Positions 1-13,000 of a DNA stretch of 64,000 nt are shown here, piece by piece. The stretch is from assembly GCA_030549205.1 (NCBI GenBank), contig JAUKTV010000004.1, positions 1,860,001 through 1,924,000 on the forward strand, given 5' to 3'. This DNA comes from Apiosordaria backusii. Taxonomy: Eukaryota; Ascomycota; Sordariomycetes; Sordariales; Lasiosphaeriaceae. The notes under the pieces are model-generated. The model saw only the letters and a list, made by a program, of their open reading frames with translations, was not told the DNA's origin and did not search any database. A program made the translations under genes and the position numbers. Each line of letters begins with the position of its first letter. Position 1 is the stretch's first letter.

Positions 1-187
1 TACCTTATAAGCCTATATTATAGTATCTACCTTCTATATATTATAAGGCATTGCCTTTATAATCTACCTTCCTCTAATACCTAGCTACTATCGTATACTG
101 CAGATAAAGCCCTCTTTACTTTCAATGTTCTGCGCTATTCCCTACATAGGTCTATGCCTATAGGCCTATAAGACACCTATCTTAACA
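1..187 (+). repeat. 3' end of a copia-family LTR, cut by the window edge
   Basis: This stretch matches the last 187 bases of the 679-bp LTRs described below and ends in the same CTTAACA terminus. It is either the 3' LTR of an element lying to the left of the window or a truncated solo LTR. It is AT-rich with many TpA steps, as expected after RIP. The orientation is the same as the two complete elements. Confidence 0.85.
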
Positions 188-1721
188 TATACCTTATAAT
201 ATAATCAATTTAATAGTAAGTATAAATTTAAACCTTTATAGGCCTTTAAAAAACCTAATAAAGGTAAGGTAAGTTTAATCTTTACTTTAAAACTCTATTT
301 TAATAAGTAGGCTTTAAAATTAGTAATTTTATAGCCTACTTATAGCGTAGTTTATAGTAAGTTTAAGCTGTTATTTATAGAAGGCTTTAAGTTTAAGTTT
401 ATAAACTTATAATTTAATTAAATATTTTCCAGGTTTATAACCTATTAAAATAAGTATAGTTAATTATAAACTTAAGGGCCCTATAATTTGTACTTATATA
501 CTAGTTTATAGTATAGTAAAAGTTTTATATATAATACCTATAGTTTAATACTAGGGTATTAGAATATAGTACTTTGTAAATACTATAGGATAGAAATATA
601 GTAAGTAAATAAATATATTATAGTATTAGCCTTTTATAAATCTACTATAATATTCTTTATAGTAAGGTTTGTACTTAACCTTTACTATATATTTACTAAC
701 TAATATATAATACCTTACATACCCTAGTAGATAAATAGGCTAAAGTATAGTTTGGTTAACTTTAAAGTTTATTAAGCTCTATAAACTACTTACTAAGCCC
801 TCTATAGCTCCTAACCTATAGGGCTTATAGGCTTATAATTTAATATAGTAATAATATATTTACTTCCTTAAGGTTCGGTGGTATATATATAAGACGTGAT
901 ATACAGATGCTTATGATTAATATAACAGTATCTTTAGGCTATTTGATATAGCTATTAGACTGGCTACTTAATCTATTAGGCTATCTTATCCTTTACGATC
1001 ATTACCGCGATATCGATTAACTTTACTAACCAGTCTTTTACTTTATCCTTCTTTTCGAAAGCTTTCTTTTAAGTTGTTTTATTCTTAATCCAATACCTTG
1101 GCTTAAGACTGATCAAATCTTATTTAAATCGACAGAGGTTAATATATTTGGTATAAGATAGAGTAGCGATGGTATATATAGTTAACTCTTTAATAAAGGC
1201 GATGCTTATATTCCACTTATTACTATCTTTTTTCGGTATAGCTATTATAATGTCGGCAAATTTAAAGTACTTATAGCGATCTAACCTCAGAATCTTATAC
1301 TTATAGGCTTTTAGTATAGTAGATTATATACTACTATTATATTAGTACTATCTTTTAATCGTTAAGTTATATAGAATAGACCTATACTTAGTACTATAAG
1401 TAGTTAATTAAGTCTTAATATAGTAGGTAGTATAGGAAAGGAATGTAGTAGGTAATGTAGGAAAGGAATATAGTAGGTGATATAGAAAAGGAATATAGTA
1501 GATAATATAGGAGAGGAATAGTAAAGAAGAGCAGATAGGATCCTTTTTAACCTTATATAGGCGTTAGTATCTGGCCTTAGTATAGGCCAGTAAGGGAGTT
1601 ATCGGCGCAGTTATAAGTAATTCAGTAGTAAAGGAGGTGTCTAGAAGGTTTGGCTATAATATTATTACGTAAGTTTATTGTTGAACTTAACGGTAGAAGG
1701 TTTAGTTATATAATAAGTATA
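188..1721. other. AT-rich RIP-degraded DNA, no gene
   Basis: This is very TpA-rich sequence with stop codons in every frame and no open reading frame of note. It is probably a mosaic of old repeats, but no coding motif could be recognised apart from the short tandem repeat at 1420-1519. I see no RNA gene. Confidence 0.6.
1420..1519. repeat. Tandem repeat, four units of 25 bp
   Basis: Four consecutive 25-base units of the type ATAGTAGGTARTATAGGAAA plus GGAAT follow one another with a few transitions. Unit boundaries fall about at 1420, 1445, 1470 and 1495. It is a small minisatellite inside the RIP-degraded flank of the first retrotransposon. Confidence 0.75.
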
Positions 1722-2400
1722 TGTTGAAATACAGTACTTAGTTGTAGACTTTATAGTGTATTTTAGCCTATAACCTATAAGGCTAATAATAACTAATGGC
1801 TTGGAATTATAGCGCTTACTAATACTTTACTATAGCAATTACAGTAGTCTTCGGACCTTTAAAATAGCCCGAAGCCCTAGGCAGTTAGTACACTATAACA
1901 GTAAAACGTTAATACCTTATATTTTATAAACAGCTTTTAACTAATATATTTAATAGTTAAACTTAGCCGGCCGGTTAAGTCTACAGTTAGCAGATTTAAT
2001 AGGCATTTAAGCTCTATAGTTAATAGACTTAATAGGTATTTAGGCCTTATAATTAATAGACTTAATAAGCATTTAGGCTTTAAAATAGAAAAAGATTTAG
2101 AAAGCAATATAGGGCTAAAGATCTATAATAGATCTTGTCTTTTATAACTATTTACTATAATATTTTCTTAATTAATAAGTCAATTTAATATATTGGTTTA
2201 TTATATTTTACAGTACTTTATAAACTTATATTATAGTATTTACCTTTTATATATTATAAAGCATTGCCTTTATAATCTACCTTCCTTTAATATCTAATTA
2301 CTATTATATATTATAAATAAAGCTTTCTTTACTTTTAGTATTTTATACTATTTTCTATATAGGTCTTTACTTATAGGCCTATAAGATATTTATTTTAATA
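1722..2400 (+). repeat. 5' LTR of copia copy A (679 bp)
   Basis: It begins TGTTGAAATA and ends TTTTAATA, where the family terminus is CTTAACA, so the terminal CA has become TA. Within it, about three 33-bp tandem units (GACTTAATAGGCATTTAGGC type) occur near 2000-2080. The start of this LTR is well preserved while its inner end is heavily mutated. Confidence 0.9.
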
Positions 2401-2501
2401 GGCTATAAGCTTAAGCTTATATTACTTAAGTAAATTTCTTTATTTTATAGCCTTTATAATAATACCTATTCTATAAGCTCTATTTATTTTAGGCTATTGA
2501 A

Positions 2502-2625
2502 GATTTAAAAAATAGTATTTTAATACTTTTAATAGTACTTTTACTTTCCTTTTAAGTACTAAAGACCTAAAAAACAGTATTTTAATACTTCCAATAGTAC
2601 TTTTACTTCCTTTTTAAGCCTTCGA
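2502..2625 (+). repeat. Two 62-bp tandem units in the copia leader/gag region
   Basis: Units 2502-2563 and 2564-2625 are similar 62-bp direct repeats just inside the 5' LTR. Copy B carries three units at the equivalent place (9821-10006). Confidence 0.8.
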
Positions 2626-5600
2626 CCTTTCTTACTATAGAGGATAAAGATATATATAACTTCTTTATAAGCCTTAAAGCTTTAAGGACCTTTAGCCTTC
2701 TATTGACTTTTAACCTTTTTAAAGGCTTTAACTTTACTTAATACTTCCAGTAACTATAGAATAACCTTATAGTTATCTTTAATAGTAGGATTAGGGCTGT
2801 TATAGTAGGTCTTATTAATTAAATTAAAGCTTTAAATGCTAAAATTAACCAAGTTAATATCTATATCGATAATTTTAACATTTACTTTCTATTAAAATAT
2901 ACTACTTTAAGCCCCTTTAAGTCTTTTTTTAAACCTTCTATAGACCTGCCTATACTATCCTTATCTTCAGTTACTTTAATTTATATAGGTCTATCGGCCT
3001 CTATTACTATACTTATTATAGCGTCCTTTTTAAGTTAAACTACTTAAAAGACTACTGTACTTTTAATAAAAGATCTTAGTAAATAGGTCCTTTACTTTAT
3101 TAAAAAACAAAAGCTTTTAAGTTTTAATAACTAATGCTTTAATATTAGGCTTTTACTATTTAAATAAGGGTTTTAAGCCTTTTTAAATTTATAAATAAGC
3201 TTAAGTTAATTACTAATTTACTAAACGATAACTTAAAAGCCTTCCTTTTTTTTACTATTTAAAATACCCTATAGATAAGCCTACTATTTACTATTAAGGC
3301 TAAAGACTTTTTAATAACCCTTTTTTAATAATTATAAGCTTAATATACCTTTATTTAAGCCGTCCTTTAAAATAAGCTTTATAGGACTTATTATATTATT
3401 AAATTCGATAGTTTATTAAAAGTGGTTAAATATAATATTAAGTTTAATACCTTTATTATAAGGCTTTAAAGATTGGATATTATAATTTAACTTATTAATT
3501 AAGTTAATTATTATTTAAGCTTATTAAAGGGCAGTTTTCTACTATAGTATAAACGCTTTAAAGCTTTAATTTATTAAAATAAGTATAATTTCGGCTATTT
3601 TTACTACTTTATATTAAAATTCTTATAAAAGGAGCTTTTAATTAAAACCTATATTTCCAATACTATAGTTATTTAAGCCTTTTTTATACTTTATTTTTAT
3701 ACTGCCTTTATTAAAGATTCTAAAGCCTTAAAGGCTTTAAATACCTTTATAAAGAACCTTATAGAGCTTAGGTTTATTAAAAAGAAGAAAAAGAAAAAGG
3801 GGGATAAAAAGAAAGAAGATACTAAAAACTTTAGAAATTTTAAAGAAATTTCTTTTATAATAGGCTTTAACCTTAGTATAAACTTCTATAGTATTAAACC
3901 TTTAAAGCTAACTATACTTTATAAATATTATAGCTTTATTAAATCTATAATATCCTTATTTTTTAAGGTCCTATCTTTTATATTTATTAACTTAGTTAAT
4001 TATATTAACTTAGCTTTAAAAAAAGCTTAGCTTTTTAATATTAGATTTACAATCTATATTTATAATAATAAAAACCTTTTTATTAACTTTATTAAAGTAA
4101 AGGTTAAGCCTTTAACTATAGAAGGTAGTTTTATAAGAATTATTAATAAAGGTATTATAAAAGTTTAATTCTTTATTAAAACTTACAATAATAAGGTCTA
4201 TTTTTTAGCTATTAGCTTTACCGAAACTTTCTTTATTTTTACTTTTTTATTAAATATTATTAATAAAGACTGCTTATATAGTATTAAAGAAGCCTTATAT
4301 AGTTAAAAGTTTATTAATAGTAATTGCAATTTCATTGCCTTTTTAAATTTTAAAAGATTAAGGTTTTACTTTAACTTTAAAGGCTAACCTTAACCGGAAG
4401 TATCCTATTAATAGTACTTTAATAATTACCTTACTTTCTTTAAAGCCTTTAAAGTTTTTAAAATTTTAAAGAAGGTCTCTTTTAAAGTTTCTAACTTTTT
4501 AAAGGAGGATAAGTCTTTTAAGTATCTTAATAAGCCTTTATTAACTTTAATTCGATTAGTTATCCTTTAATATATATAGCTTAAATATATAAGTCTTAAC
4601 CTTTTAAAGAAGACCTCTTTTATTATTAAAAGTATATTTAACTTATAGAAAGTTAAGTTTAAAGATTTAGTTTATAAAAGCTATAACGCTATAAAAATCC
4701 TTTAAAGGCCTTTTAAGAATTTTATTTAAGACCTTTCTTTTACTTTAAACTGTTTAAAAGAGGATATTATTACTATTAAGTCTATTCTATTATTAAAAAA
4801 GCCTTATAATTTAATTATAGTAGATCGAAAGATCTATTTCTAATTTTTTAAACTATTAGCTATTAAAGATAATACCGTTATAGTACTTTATTTACTATTT
4901 AAAGGCTTAAATAATACTTTTTAATAATATCCTACTTACTTTTATTATAATAAAGGAAAAGAAGTCTTTTCTTTAAATACCTACTTTATTAAAAAAGGCA
5001 TTGGCTTTAATATATTAAACTTTAAAACTTTTAATTAAAATAGCCTAACTAAACGCTTTATTTAAATTATTTTAAACTATCTTAAAGTTACTATTTTAAC
5101 TTTAAACCTCCTTATTACTTTCTAAGGATATATAGCTATTTTTATAGTAGAGATTATTAACTATATAGCCTAAAACTTTAAGGATTTTATACTTTATTAA
5201 GCCTTTTATAATAAACTATTGCCTTTTTAAGTATTATATTAACTAAACCTTTTAAACTATAAGGCTATAGGCATTAAGGTTATAGTATATATCTTTATTA
5301 AAGATCGAACTATAGATCTTAAACTTACTTTTTAAAGAATTAAAGGAAGACTTATAATTATTTTAAGTTATTAAACTTACTTAATTTACTTAAGCTTAAA
5401 TAAAGTTATTAAAATTAACTTTATTAAGTTCTATAAGGATCTATTGGCCTAGATTATAGGTCCTTTAAATCCTATAAGTCCCTTAAAGGTCTTTAACTGC
5501 TTTAATAAATTAAAGAAGGATATTACTGTTTAAGTTTTTAAGCTCTTTATTTACAGTCCTTCTATTCTATTAATTCCTAATTCCTTAGTACTTAAATTAT

Positions 5601-7432
5601 CCCTTATATTACTTACTTAACTATTATTTAAATTTACAATTTTAATACTTATAGTATCCTCTACTATTATTAAAATCCCTTTACTTTAAACTTTATAGAA
5701 GTAATATAAGGAATTTATACTTATAAATAATATAAATTATAGTAAATTTATTTTTTATTTAATTTTCTATTATAAAAAGTACTATTTTATAAAGGCTTTA
5801 AAGCCTAATACCTTTAAGTAAGCCTTAAAATATCTTAAAAAGAAGTAATAGTTATAGACTATCTTTATTAAATTACATTAACTTCTTACTATTAAAACCT
5901 TCTATTTTATCTGCCGATTTTAAATTAAGAAAAAGTCTATTATAAGTCGCTAAGTCTTTAAAGATAAGAAGAATTTATAAGGCATTATAGTAAAGTTTAA
6001 GGCCTAATTAGTTATTTAAGGTTTTTAATAGGCCTTTAAAATCGATTTTAAATAGACCTATACTTCTATTATAAAGCTTTTAATTTAAAGAATTATACTG
6101 GCTTTTACAGTTATATTTAATTAGGATTTAAAGTAGGTAGATTTTATAAAAGCCTTTTTAAACTTAAAGACCGATTTTAATATCTATATTAAAATTCTAT
6201 AAAGACTATTTAAGTTTATCTATAATAGTACTAATGTTATAATATTATTAAAGGTAGTTAAATAAGACTTTATTAAAGACTAAGTTATCTTATTAAAGAA
6301 ATCCTTATATAGCTTAAAGTAAGCTTTTTACCTTTAGTAATAGAAGGTCCTTATAATAACCTAAGCTTTAGATTTTAAGTCCTTTATTTTCGATATAGCT
6401 ATTTATTTTTACTTAAACTATAAAATCTTTATTATTAACTATATTAATAACTGCTTAATTATAGGCTTTAAGCTTCTATAGCTTAAGCTTTAAAGAACGT
6501 TATAGAAAAGTATTACGATATTGAAGATTTAAATTCTATTTACTATTTCTTTAATGTTTAAATTAAATACAATAGGCTTTAATAGTGTTTTTAAATTTAC
6601 TAAAAGGCCTATATTATAAAGGCAGTTAAGTACTTTAAAATCAGTATTAAGTTAACTTCCCTTTTATTAAGCTTTAGAATTATAAGTAAAGGTAATAGGT
6701 CTAGAACTTCCATAAGCCCTTTTAATTAATACCTATATTAATAACTAATTAGTACTTTAATATATACTATAGTTTAAATTAAGCCTAATATAGCCTTTAG
6801 TATTTAGTAGCTTTTATAATATTTAATATAGCTTATTAATATCTATTTAAAAATTGTAAAATTACTACTTTCCTATCTTTATTTTAATATTTATAGTACT
6901 ATTAGTTATAGCTTTAATAGTAACTTAAAGCCTATTGGTTTTATTAATAATGACTAGGCTAGGTATAAGGAAAGTATTAAATCTACTTATAGTTAGCTAT
7001 TTACTTTAATTAAAGGACCTATTAATTAGAAATCTAAAAAAGCGTTTACTATATCTTTTAGTACTTTAAAGGCTAAATATACTGGGCTTATTAAAGGCCT
7101 TAAGAAAGCTATATAGCTTAGGGGTCTTTTTTAGGAAATTTCTAAGCCTATTATAGGCCTTACCTTTCTATTATATAATAATAAAGGCTCTATTACTACT
7201 ATTTATAGTGATAAATACAATTACCAAATTAAATATACTTTGATTTAATTTTAAATGGTTAAAGAGGCTATATCTACTAAAGTTATTACTATAACCTACC
7301 TTCCTATAAAGAAGATACTTACTAATAGCCTTATTAAAGCTTTATTTATAGTATTATTTAATACCTTTATCTTACTATTAAACCTTTCTAAGCTTTTTTA
7401 ATTAATACTATATACTATAGCTATAGAAGAGG

Positions 7433-8111
7433 TATTAAAATATAATACTTAGTTATAAACTTTACAGTATATTTTAGCCTATAACCTATAGGGCTAATAA
7501 TAACTAATAGCTTAAAATTATAGCACTTATTAATACTTTACTATAGTAATTGTAATAGTCTTTAAACCTTTAAAGTAGCCTAAAGCCTTAGGCAATTAAT
7601 ATACTATAATAGTAAAACGTTAATACCCTATACCTTATAAATAGCTTCTGGCTAATGTATTTAATAATTAAACTTAACTAACCGGTTAAGTCTATAGTTA
7701 ATAGACTTAATAGATATTTAAGCCCTATAATTAACAGACTTAACAGGCATTTAGGCCTTACAGTTAATAGACTTAATAGATATTTAGGCCTTAAAATAAA
7801 GAGAGGTTTAAAAAGCGATATAGGGCCGAAGACCTATAATAGGTTTTATCTTTTATAACTATTTACTATAATATTTTCGTAATTAATAAGTCAATTCAAT
7901 ATACTGGTTTACTATATCTTACAGTACTTTATAAGCCTATATTATAGTATCTACCTTCTATATATTGTAGGATATTGCCTTTGTAATTTACCTTCCTTTA
8001 GTACCTGGCCACTGTCGTATATTACAGACAAAGCCCTCTTCGCTCTCAGTGTTCTGTGCCGTTCCCTGCACAGGTCTATACCTATAGGCCTGTGAGATAC
8101 CTATCTTAACA
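7433..8111 (+). repeat. 3' LTR of copia copy A (679 bp)
   Basis: It has the same length as the other LTRs, with no insertions or deletions. Its inner start reads TATTAAAATA (the canonical TG has become TA). Its outer end keeps CG and CA dinucleotides and the intact CTTAACA terminus, immediately followed by the GTATA target duplication. Confidence 0.9.
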
Positions 8112-9041
8112 GTATATAACTATAATAGTAGCCCTAAGCAGTTTAAGTGGCATACTAGATTAGCTGTAAAGAGAACTAACGCCGGGTGTAGTGTTGTAAA
8201 AGAAATTCTTTTTTAGAAGCTCCACTTCTTAGAGAGACATATATTTACTTAATTATAGATCTATTGATTTTAAACTAATTTTGCTAACTTAATAGTTAAC
8301 TATAGGTTTTATAGGCAGTTAAGTTAATGTAGTTTATAGCTTTTTAAAAATCGACTTATAGTTATATAAAAGGGCCGCGAAACTAAGTACCCTAATCTAA
8401 AGTGCAGGTTAATATAGGGTTAGGGTTAGGCTACTTATACTGCCTATAGTAGTAGGCCTTAGTAGCCTAAATATAAAATTATAGGCAGTTTAGCCTACTG
8501 GTTAGCGGGATGCAGGCTTTTAAATAGCCTTACTGTGAAGTAAGGTACTGGGCAAATGCCGGGTAGCTAACGGGTAAGCTTTCCAACTTAAACTTCCACC
8601 ATGTAATATAATAGCAGCTAACTACTATAAACTTAGGCCTCCCAGGGACCTAGTTTAATAGTTATTTATATTAGTTTAATCGAATTTAAGATATTGGTAG
8701 GATATTAACTTATATCCTTAGTCTGATAATATTTAGATTGCTTTTTATAGCTCAAACTATAAGGCGATTATTAAATATTAGTTTTACTTTACCGATTATA
8801 TCGAATTTTTTGCTTTCAACGTTCCTGTCTTTAATAGTAATGAAGAAATAGTAATTGAATTTAGGGTTAAAATCATTAGAACTATTTAAACAATATAGAG
8901 GTATTTGGTTTTTAAAGTACATTAGCGGGTTATTTACTGTTTAAGAAATTAGGATATTAAGAATTTTTGATAGTACGCCTTTATTTAAAGTAGTTTTAGG
9001 TACTAAGTTAAAGGGCCTATTAGAGATATAAAGTTAGTAAG
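8112..9041. other. AT-rich spacer between the two copia elements
   Basis: There is no open reading frame of note. It contains one copy of a dispersed 210-bp repeat (8451-8660) and two adjacent TTAGGG units near 8415-8430 that are too short to mean much. The rest is degraded sequence without recognisable motifs. Confidence 0.6.
8451..8660 (+). repeat. Dispersed 210-bp repeat, copy 1 (SINE-like?)
   Basis: This block matches 18565-18774 along its full length with no obvious indels. It starts AGTAGGCCTTAGT and ends in AGGGACCTAGTTTAA. An internal TAGCCTACTGGTTAGCGGG string resembles a tRNA D-arm/box A, suggesting a tRNA-derived SINE, but no convincing box B or A-rich tail is visible. A non-autonomous DNA element is the alternative. 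Confidence 0.7.
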
Positions 9042-9720
9042 TGTTGAAATACAGCACTTAGTTGTAGACTTTACAGTGTATTTTGGCCTGTAACCTATAG
9101 GGCTAATAATAACTAATGGCTTGGAATTATAGCGCTTACTAATACTTTACTACGGTAATTGTAGTAGTCTTTAGACCTCTAAGGTAGCCTAAAGCTTTAG
9201 GCAGTTAGTACATTGTAACGGTAAAACGTTAGCGCCCTATACCTTATAAATAGCTTCCAGCTAGCGCACTCAATAGTCAGACTTAGCCGGCTGGTTAAGT
9301 CTATAGTTAGCGGACTTAACAGGCATTTAGGTCCTATAGTTAGCAGACTTAATAGGCATTTAAGCCCTGTAGTTAACGGATTTAATAGATATTTAGGCCT
9401 TAAAATAGAGAAATATTTAAAAAGCAATATAAGGCTAAAGACCTATAATAGATCTTATCCTTTATAACTGTTTACTATAATATTTTCTTAGTTATTAAGT
9501 CAATTTAATATACTAGTTTACTATATTTTACAATACCTTATAAACCTATATTATAGTATTTACCTTCTATATATTATAGAGCATTGTCCTTATAATCTAC
9601 CTTCCTTTAATACCTAGCTACTGTTATATACTATAGATAAAGCTCTCTTTACTTTTAATATTTTATACCGTTCTTTATATAGGTCTATACTTATAGGCTT
9701 ATAAAATATCTATCTTAATA
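9042..9720 (+). repeat. 5' LTR of copia copy B (679 bp)
   Basis: It starts with intact TGTTGAAATA and ends with mutated CTTAATA. A set of about three 33-bp tandem units lies near 9295-9400. The minus-strand reading frame across these repeats (9197-9427) is a by-product of the repeat and not a gene. Confidence 0.9.
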
Positions 9721-9820
9721 GGTTATAAGCTTAGGCTTATATTACTGAAGTAAATTTCTTTATCTTATAGCCTTTATAATAATACCTATCCTATAAGCCC
9801 TATTTATTTAGGCTACTGAA

Positions 9821-10006
9821 GACTTAAAAAATAGCATTCTAGTACTTTTAATAATGCTTTTACTTTCCTTTTAAGTATTAAAGACCTAAGAAATAACGTT
9901 CTAATACTTTTAATAGTATTTTTATTTTCCTTTTAAGTATTAAAGACCTAAAAAATAGTATTCTAATATTTCTAATAGTACTTTTATTTCCCTTTTAAGC
10001 CTTTAA
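9821..10006 (+). repeat. Three 62-bp tandem units in the copia leader/gag region
   Basis: Units begin at 9821, 9883 and 9945. Copy A has two such units, and the single extra unit equals the full length difference between the two elements. Confidence 0.8.
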
Positions 10007-13000
10007 CCTTCTCTATTATAGAGAATAAAGATATATACAACCTCTCTATAAGCCTTAAAGCTTTAAGGACCTTTAGCTTCCTATCGACTTTTAACTTTTT
10101 TAAAGGCCTTAACTTTACTTAGTACTTTTAGTAATTATAGAATAACCTTATAGTTACCTTTAATAGTAAGATCGGAGTTACTATAATAGGTTTTATTAAT
10201 TAAATTAAAGCTTTAAATATTGAAATTAACTAAGTTAATACCTATATTAACAATTTTAACATTTACCTTCTATTAAAGTATACTACTTTAAGTCCTTTTA
10301 AGTCTTTTTTTAAACCTTCTATAAACCTACTTACATTACTTTTATTTTCAATTACTTTAGTTTATATAAGTCTATTAACCTTTATTATTATACCTACTAT
10401 AGTACCTTCTTTAAGTTAAATTGCTTAAGAAACTACTGTATTTTTAATAAAGGATTTTAATAAATAGATCCTTTATCTTATTAAAGAATAAAAGCTTTTA
10501 AGTCTTAAGAACTGGCGCTTTTAGTATTAGGCTTTTACTATTTAAATAAAGGTTTTAGGCCTCTTTAAGTTTATAAATAAACCTAAGTTAATTACTGATT
10601 TACTAAATGATAATTTAAAAGCTTTCCTTCTTTTTACTATTTAGAATACCTTATAGATAAGCCTACTATTTATTATTAAAGCTAAAGACTTTTTAGCGAC
10701 CCTTTTTTAATAATTATAAGCCTAATATGCCCTTACTTAGACTATCCTTTAAGATAAACTCTATAGGGTTTATTATATTATTAAATTCGATAGTTTATTA
10801 AAAATAGTTAAATATAACGTTAAGTTTAATACCCTTATTATAAGGCTTTAAGGCTTAAGTATTATAATTTAGCTTATTAACTAGGTTAATTACTATTTAA
10901 GCTTATTAAAAGGTAGTTTTTTACTATAGTATAAATGCTTTAAAGCTTTAATTTACTAAAATAAATATAATTTCAGCTATTCTTACTATTCTATATTAGA
11001 ATTTTTATAGGGGGAGTTTTTAGTTAAGACCTATATTTCTAATACTATAGTTACTTAAGTTTTTTTATACTTTATTTTTATATTACCTTTACTAAGGATT
11101 TTAAAGCTTTAAGGGCTTTAAATGCCTTTATAAAGAACCCTATAAAGCCTAGGCTTATTAAAAAGAAGAAAAAGAAAAAGAGAGATAAAAAGAAAGAGGA
11201 TATTAAAGACTTTGGAAATTCTAAGGAAATTTCTTTTATAGTAAGCTTTAACTTTAATATAGGCTTTTATAGTATTAAACCTTTAAAGTTAACTATACTT
11301 TATAAATACTATAGTTTTATTAGGTTAATAATATCTCTACCTTTTAAAGTCTTACCTTTTATACCTATTAACTTAATTAATTATACTAACCTAGCCTTAA
11401 AAGAAGCCTAGCTCTTTAATACTAAGTCTATAGTCTATATTTATAATAATAAAAACCTTTTTACTAACCTTATTAAAGTAAAGGTTAAGCCTTTAACTAT
11501 AAAAGGTAGCTTTATAAGAATTATTAATAAGGGCATTATAAAAGTTTAATTCTTTACTAGAATCTATAATAATAGGGCCTATTTTTTAACTATTAGCCTT
11601 ACTAAAACCTTCTTTATTCTTACTTTTCTATTAAATATTATTAATAAAGACTATCTATATAGTATTAAAGAAGCCTTATATAATTAAAAGCTTACCGATA
11701 GTAACTATAATCTTATTGCCTTTTTAAATTTTAAAAGATTAAGGTTTTACTTTAGCTTTAAAGGCTAACCTTAATTGGAAGTATTTTATTAATAATACTT
11801 TAATAATTACCTTACTTTCTTTAAAGCCTTTAAAGTTCTTAAAATTTTAAAGGGGATTTCCTTTAAAGCATCTAACTTTTTAAAAAAGGATAGGTCTTTT
11901 AAGAATCTTAATAAGCCTTTATTAGCTTTAATTTAATTAACTATCCTTTAATATATATAATTTAAATATATAGATTTTAACCTTTTAAAGAAAACTTCTT
12001 TTATTATTAAAGGTATACTTAATTTATAAAAGGTTAGGCTTAAAGATTTAATTTGTAAGAGCTATAACGCTATAAAAATCCTTTAAAGGCCTTTTAAAAA
12101 CCCTATTTAAAACTTTCCTTTTACCTTAAGCCGTTTAAAAGAAGATATTATTATTATTAAACCTATTTTACTATTAAAAAAACCTTATAGCTTAATTATA
12201 ATAAATTAAAAGACCTATTTTCAATTCCTTAAGTTATTAACTATTAAGGATAATACTGTTATAATACTTTATTTACTATTTAAAGGTTTAAATAATACCT
12301 TCTAATAATACCCTATTTATTTTTACTATAATAGAGAAAAAGAAGTCTTTCCTTTAAGTACTTACCTTATTAAAAAAGGTATTAGCTTTAATATATTAAG
12401 CTTTAAAACTCTTAATTAAAATAGCTTAACTAAACGTTCTATTAAGGTTATTTTAAACTGTTTTAAGGCTATTATTTTAACTTTAAGCCTTTTTATTATT
12501 CTTTAAAGGTATATAGCCATTTCTATAGTAGAAATTATTAACTATATAGCCTAAAGTTTTAAAGATTTTATATTTTATTAAGCCTTTTATAATAAACTAT
12601 TGCTTTTTTAAATATTATATTAATTAAACCTTTTAAACTATAGGGCTATAAGTACTAAGGTTATAGTATATATTCCTATTAAGGATTGAACTATAAGTTT
12701 TAAGCTTACCTTTTAAAGAATTAAAGAAAGACTTATAACTATTCTAGGTTATTAGACTTATTTAGTCTATTTAAGCTTAAATAAAATTATTAAAACCAGC
12801 TTTATTAAATTCTATAAAGACCTATTAGCTTAAATTATAGGCCTTTTAAACCCTATAGGTCCTTTAAAGGTCTTTAATTGCTTTAATAAGTTAAAGGAAG
12901 ATACTATTATTTAAGTCTTTAAGCCTTTTATTTACAGTCCCTTTATTCTACTAATTTCCAATTCCCTAATACTTAAATTATCCTTTATACTACTTACTTA

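Larger units (their letters stand above)
1722..8111 (+). mobile_element. Full-length Ty1/copia LTR retrotransposon, RIP-inactivated (copy A)
   Basis: Two 679-bp LTRs (1722-2400 and 7433-8111) bound a 5032-bp internal region. The element is flanked by a 5-bp target-site duplication, GTATA, at 1717-1721 and 8112-8116. In the internal region a lysine-rich gag-like stretch is seen near 3780. A decayed RT catalytic box reads INYINN instead of YVDD near 6430. A copia RNase H signature (STLKAEY followed by IEGLKKAI-like residues) lies near 7060-7130, next to the 3' LTR. RNase H adjacent to the 3' LTR with RT before it fits the copia family. Tryptophan codons have become TAG and aspartate codons AAT, so no protein can be made. 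A purine tract precedes the 3' LTR. Confidence 0.9.

Noticed and set aside
8413..8430. Two TTAGGG telomere-type units
   Set aside because: Only two units; this occurs by chance and there is no further sign of a telomere or of a fusion.
9197..9427. Minus-strand ORF in the 5' LTR (and its twin at 14970-15200)
   Set aside because: It arises from the 33-bp tandem repeats of the LTR, whose length is a multiple of three. It is Leu-rich by composition and is not a gene.
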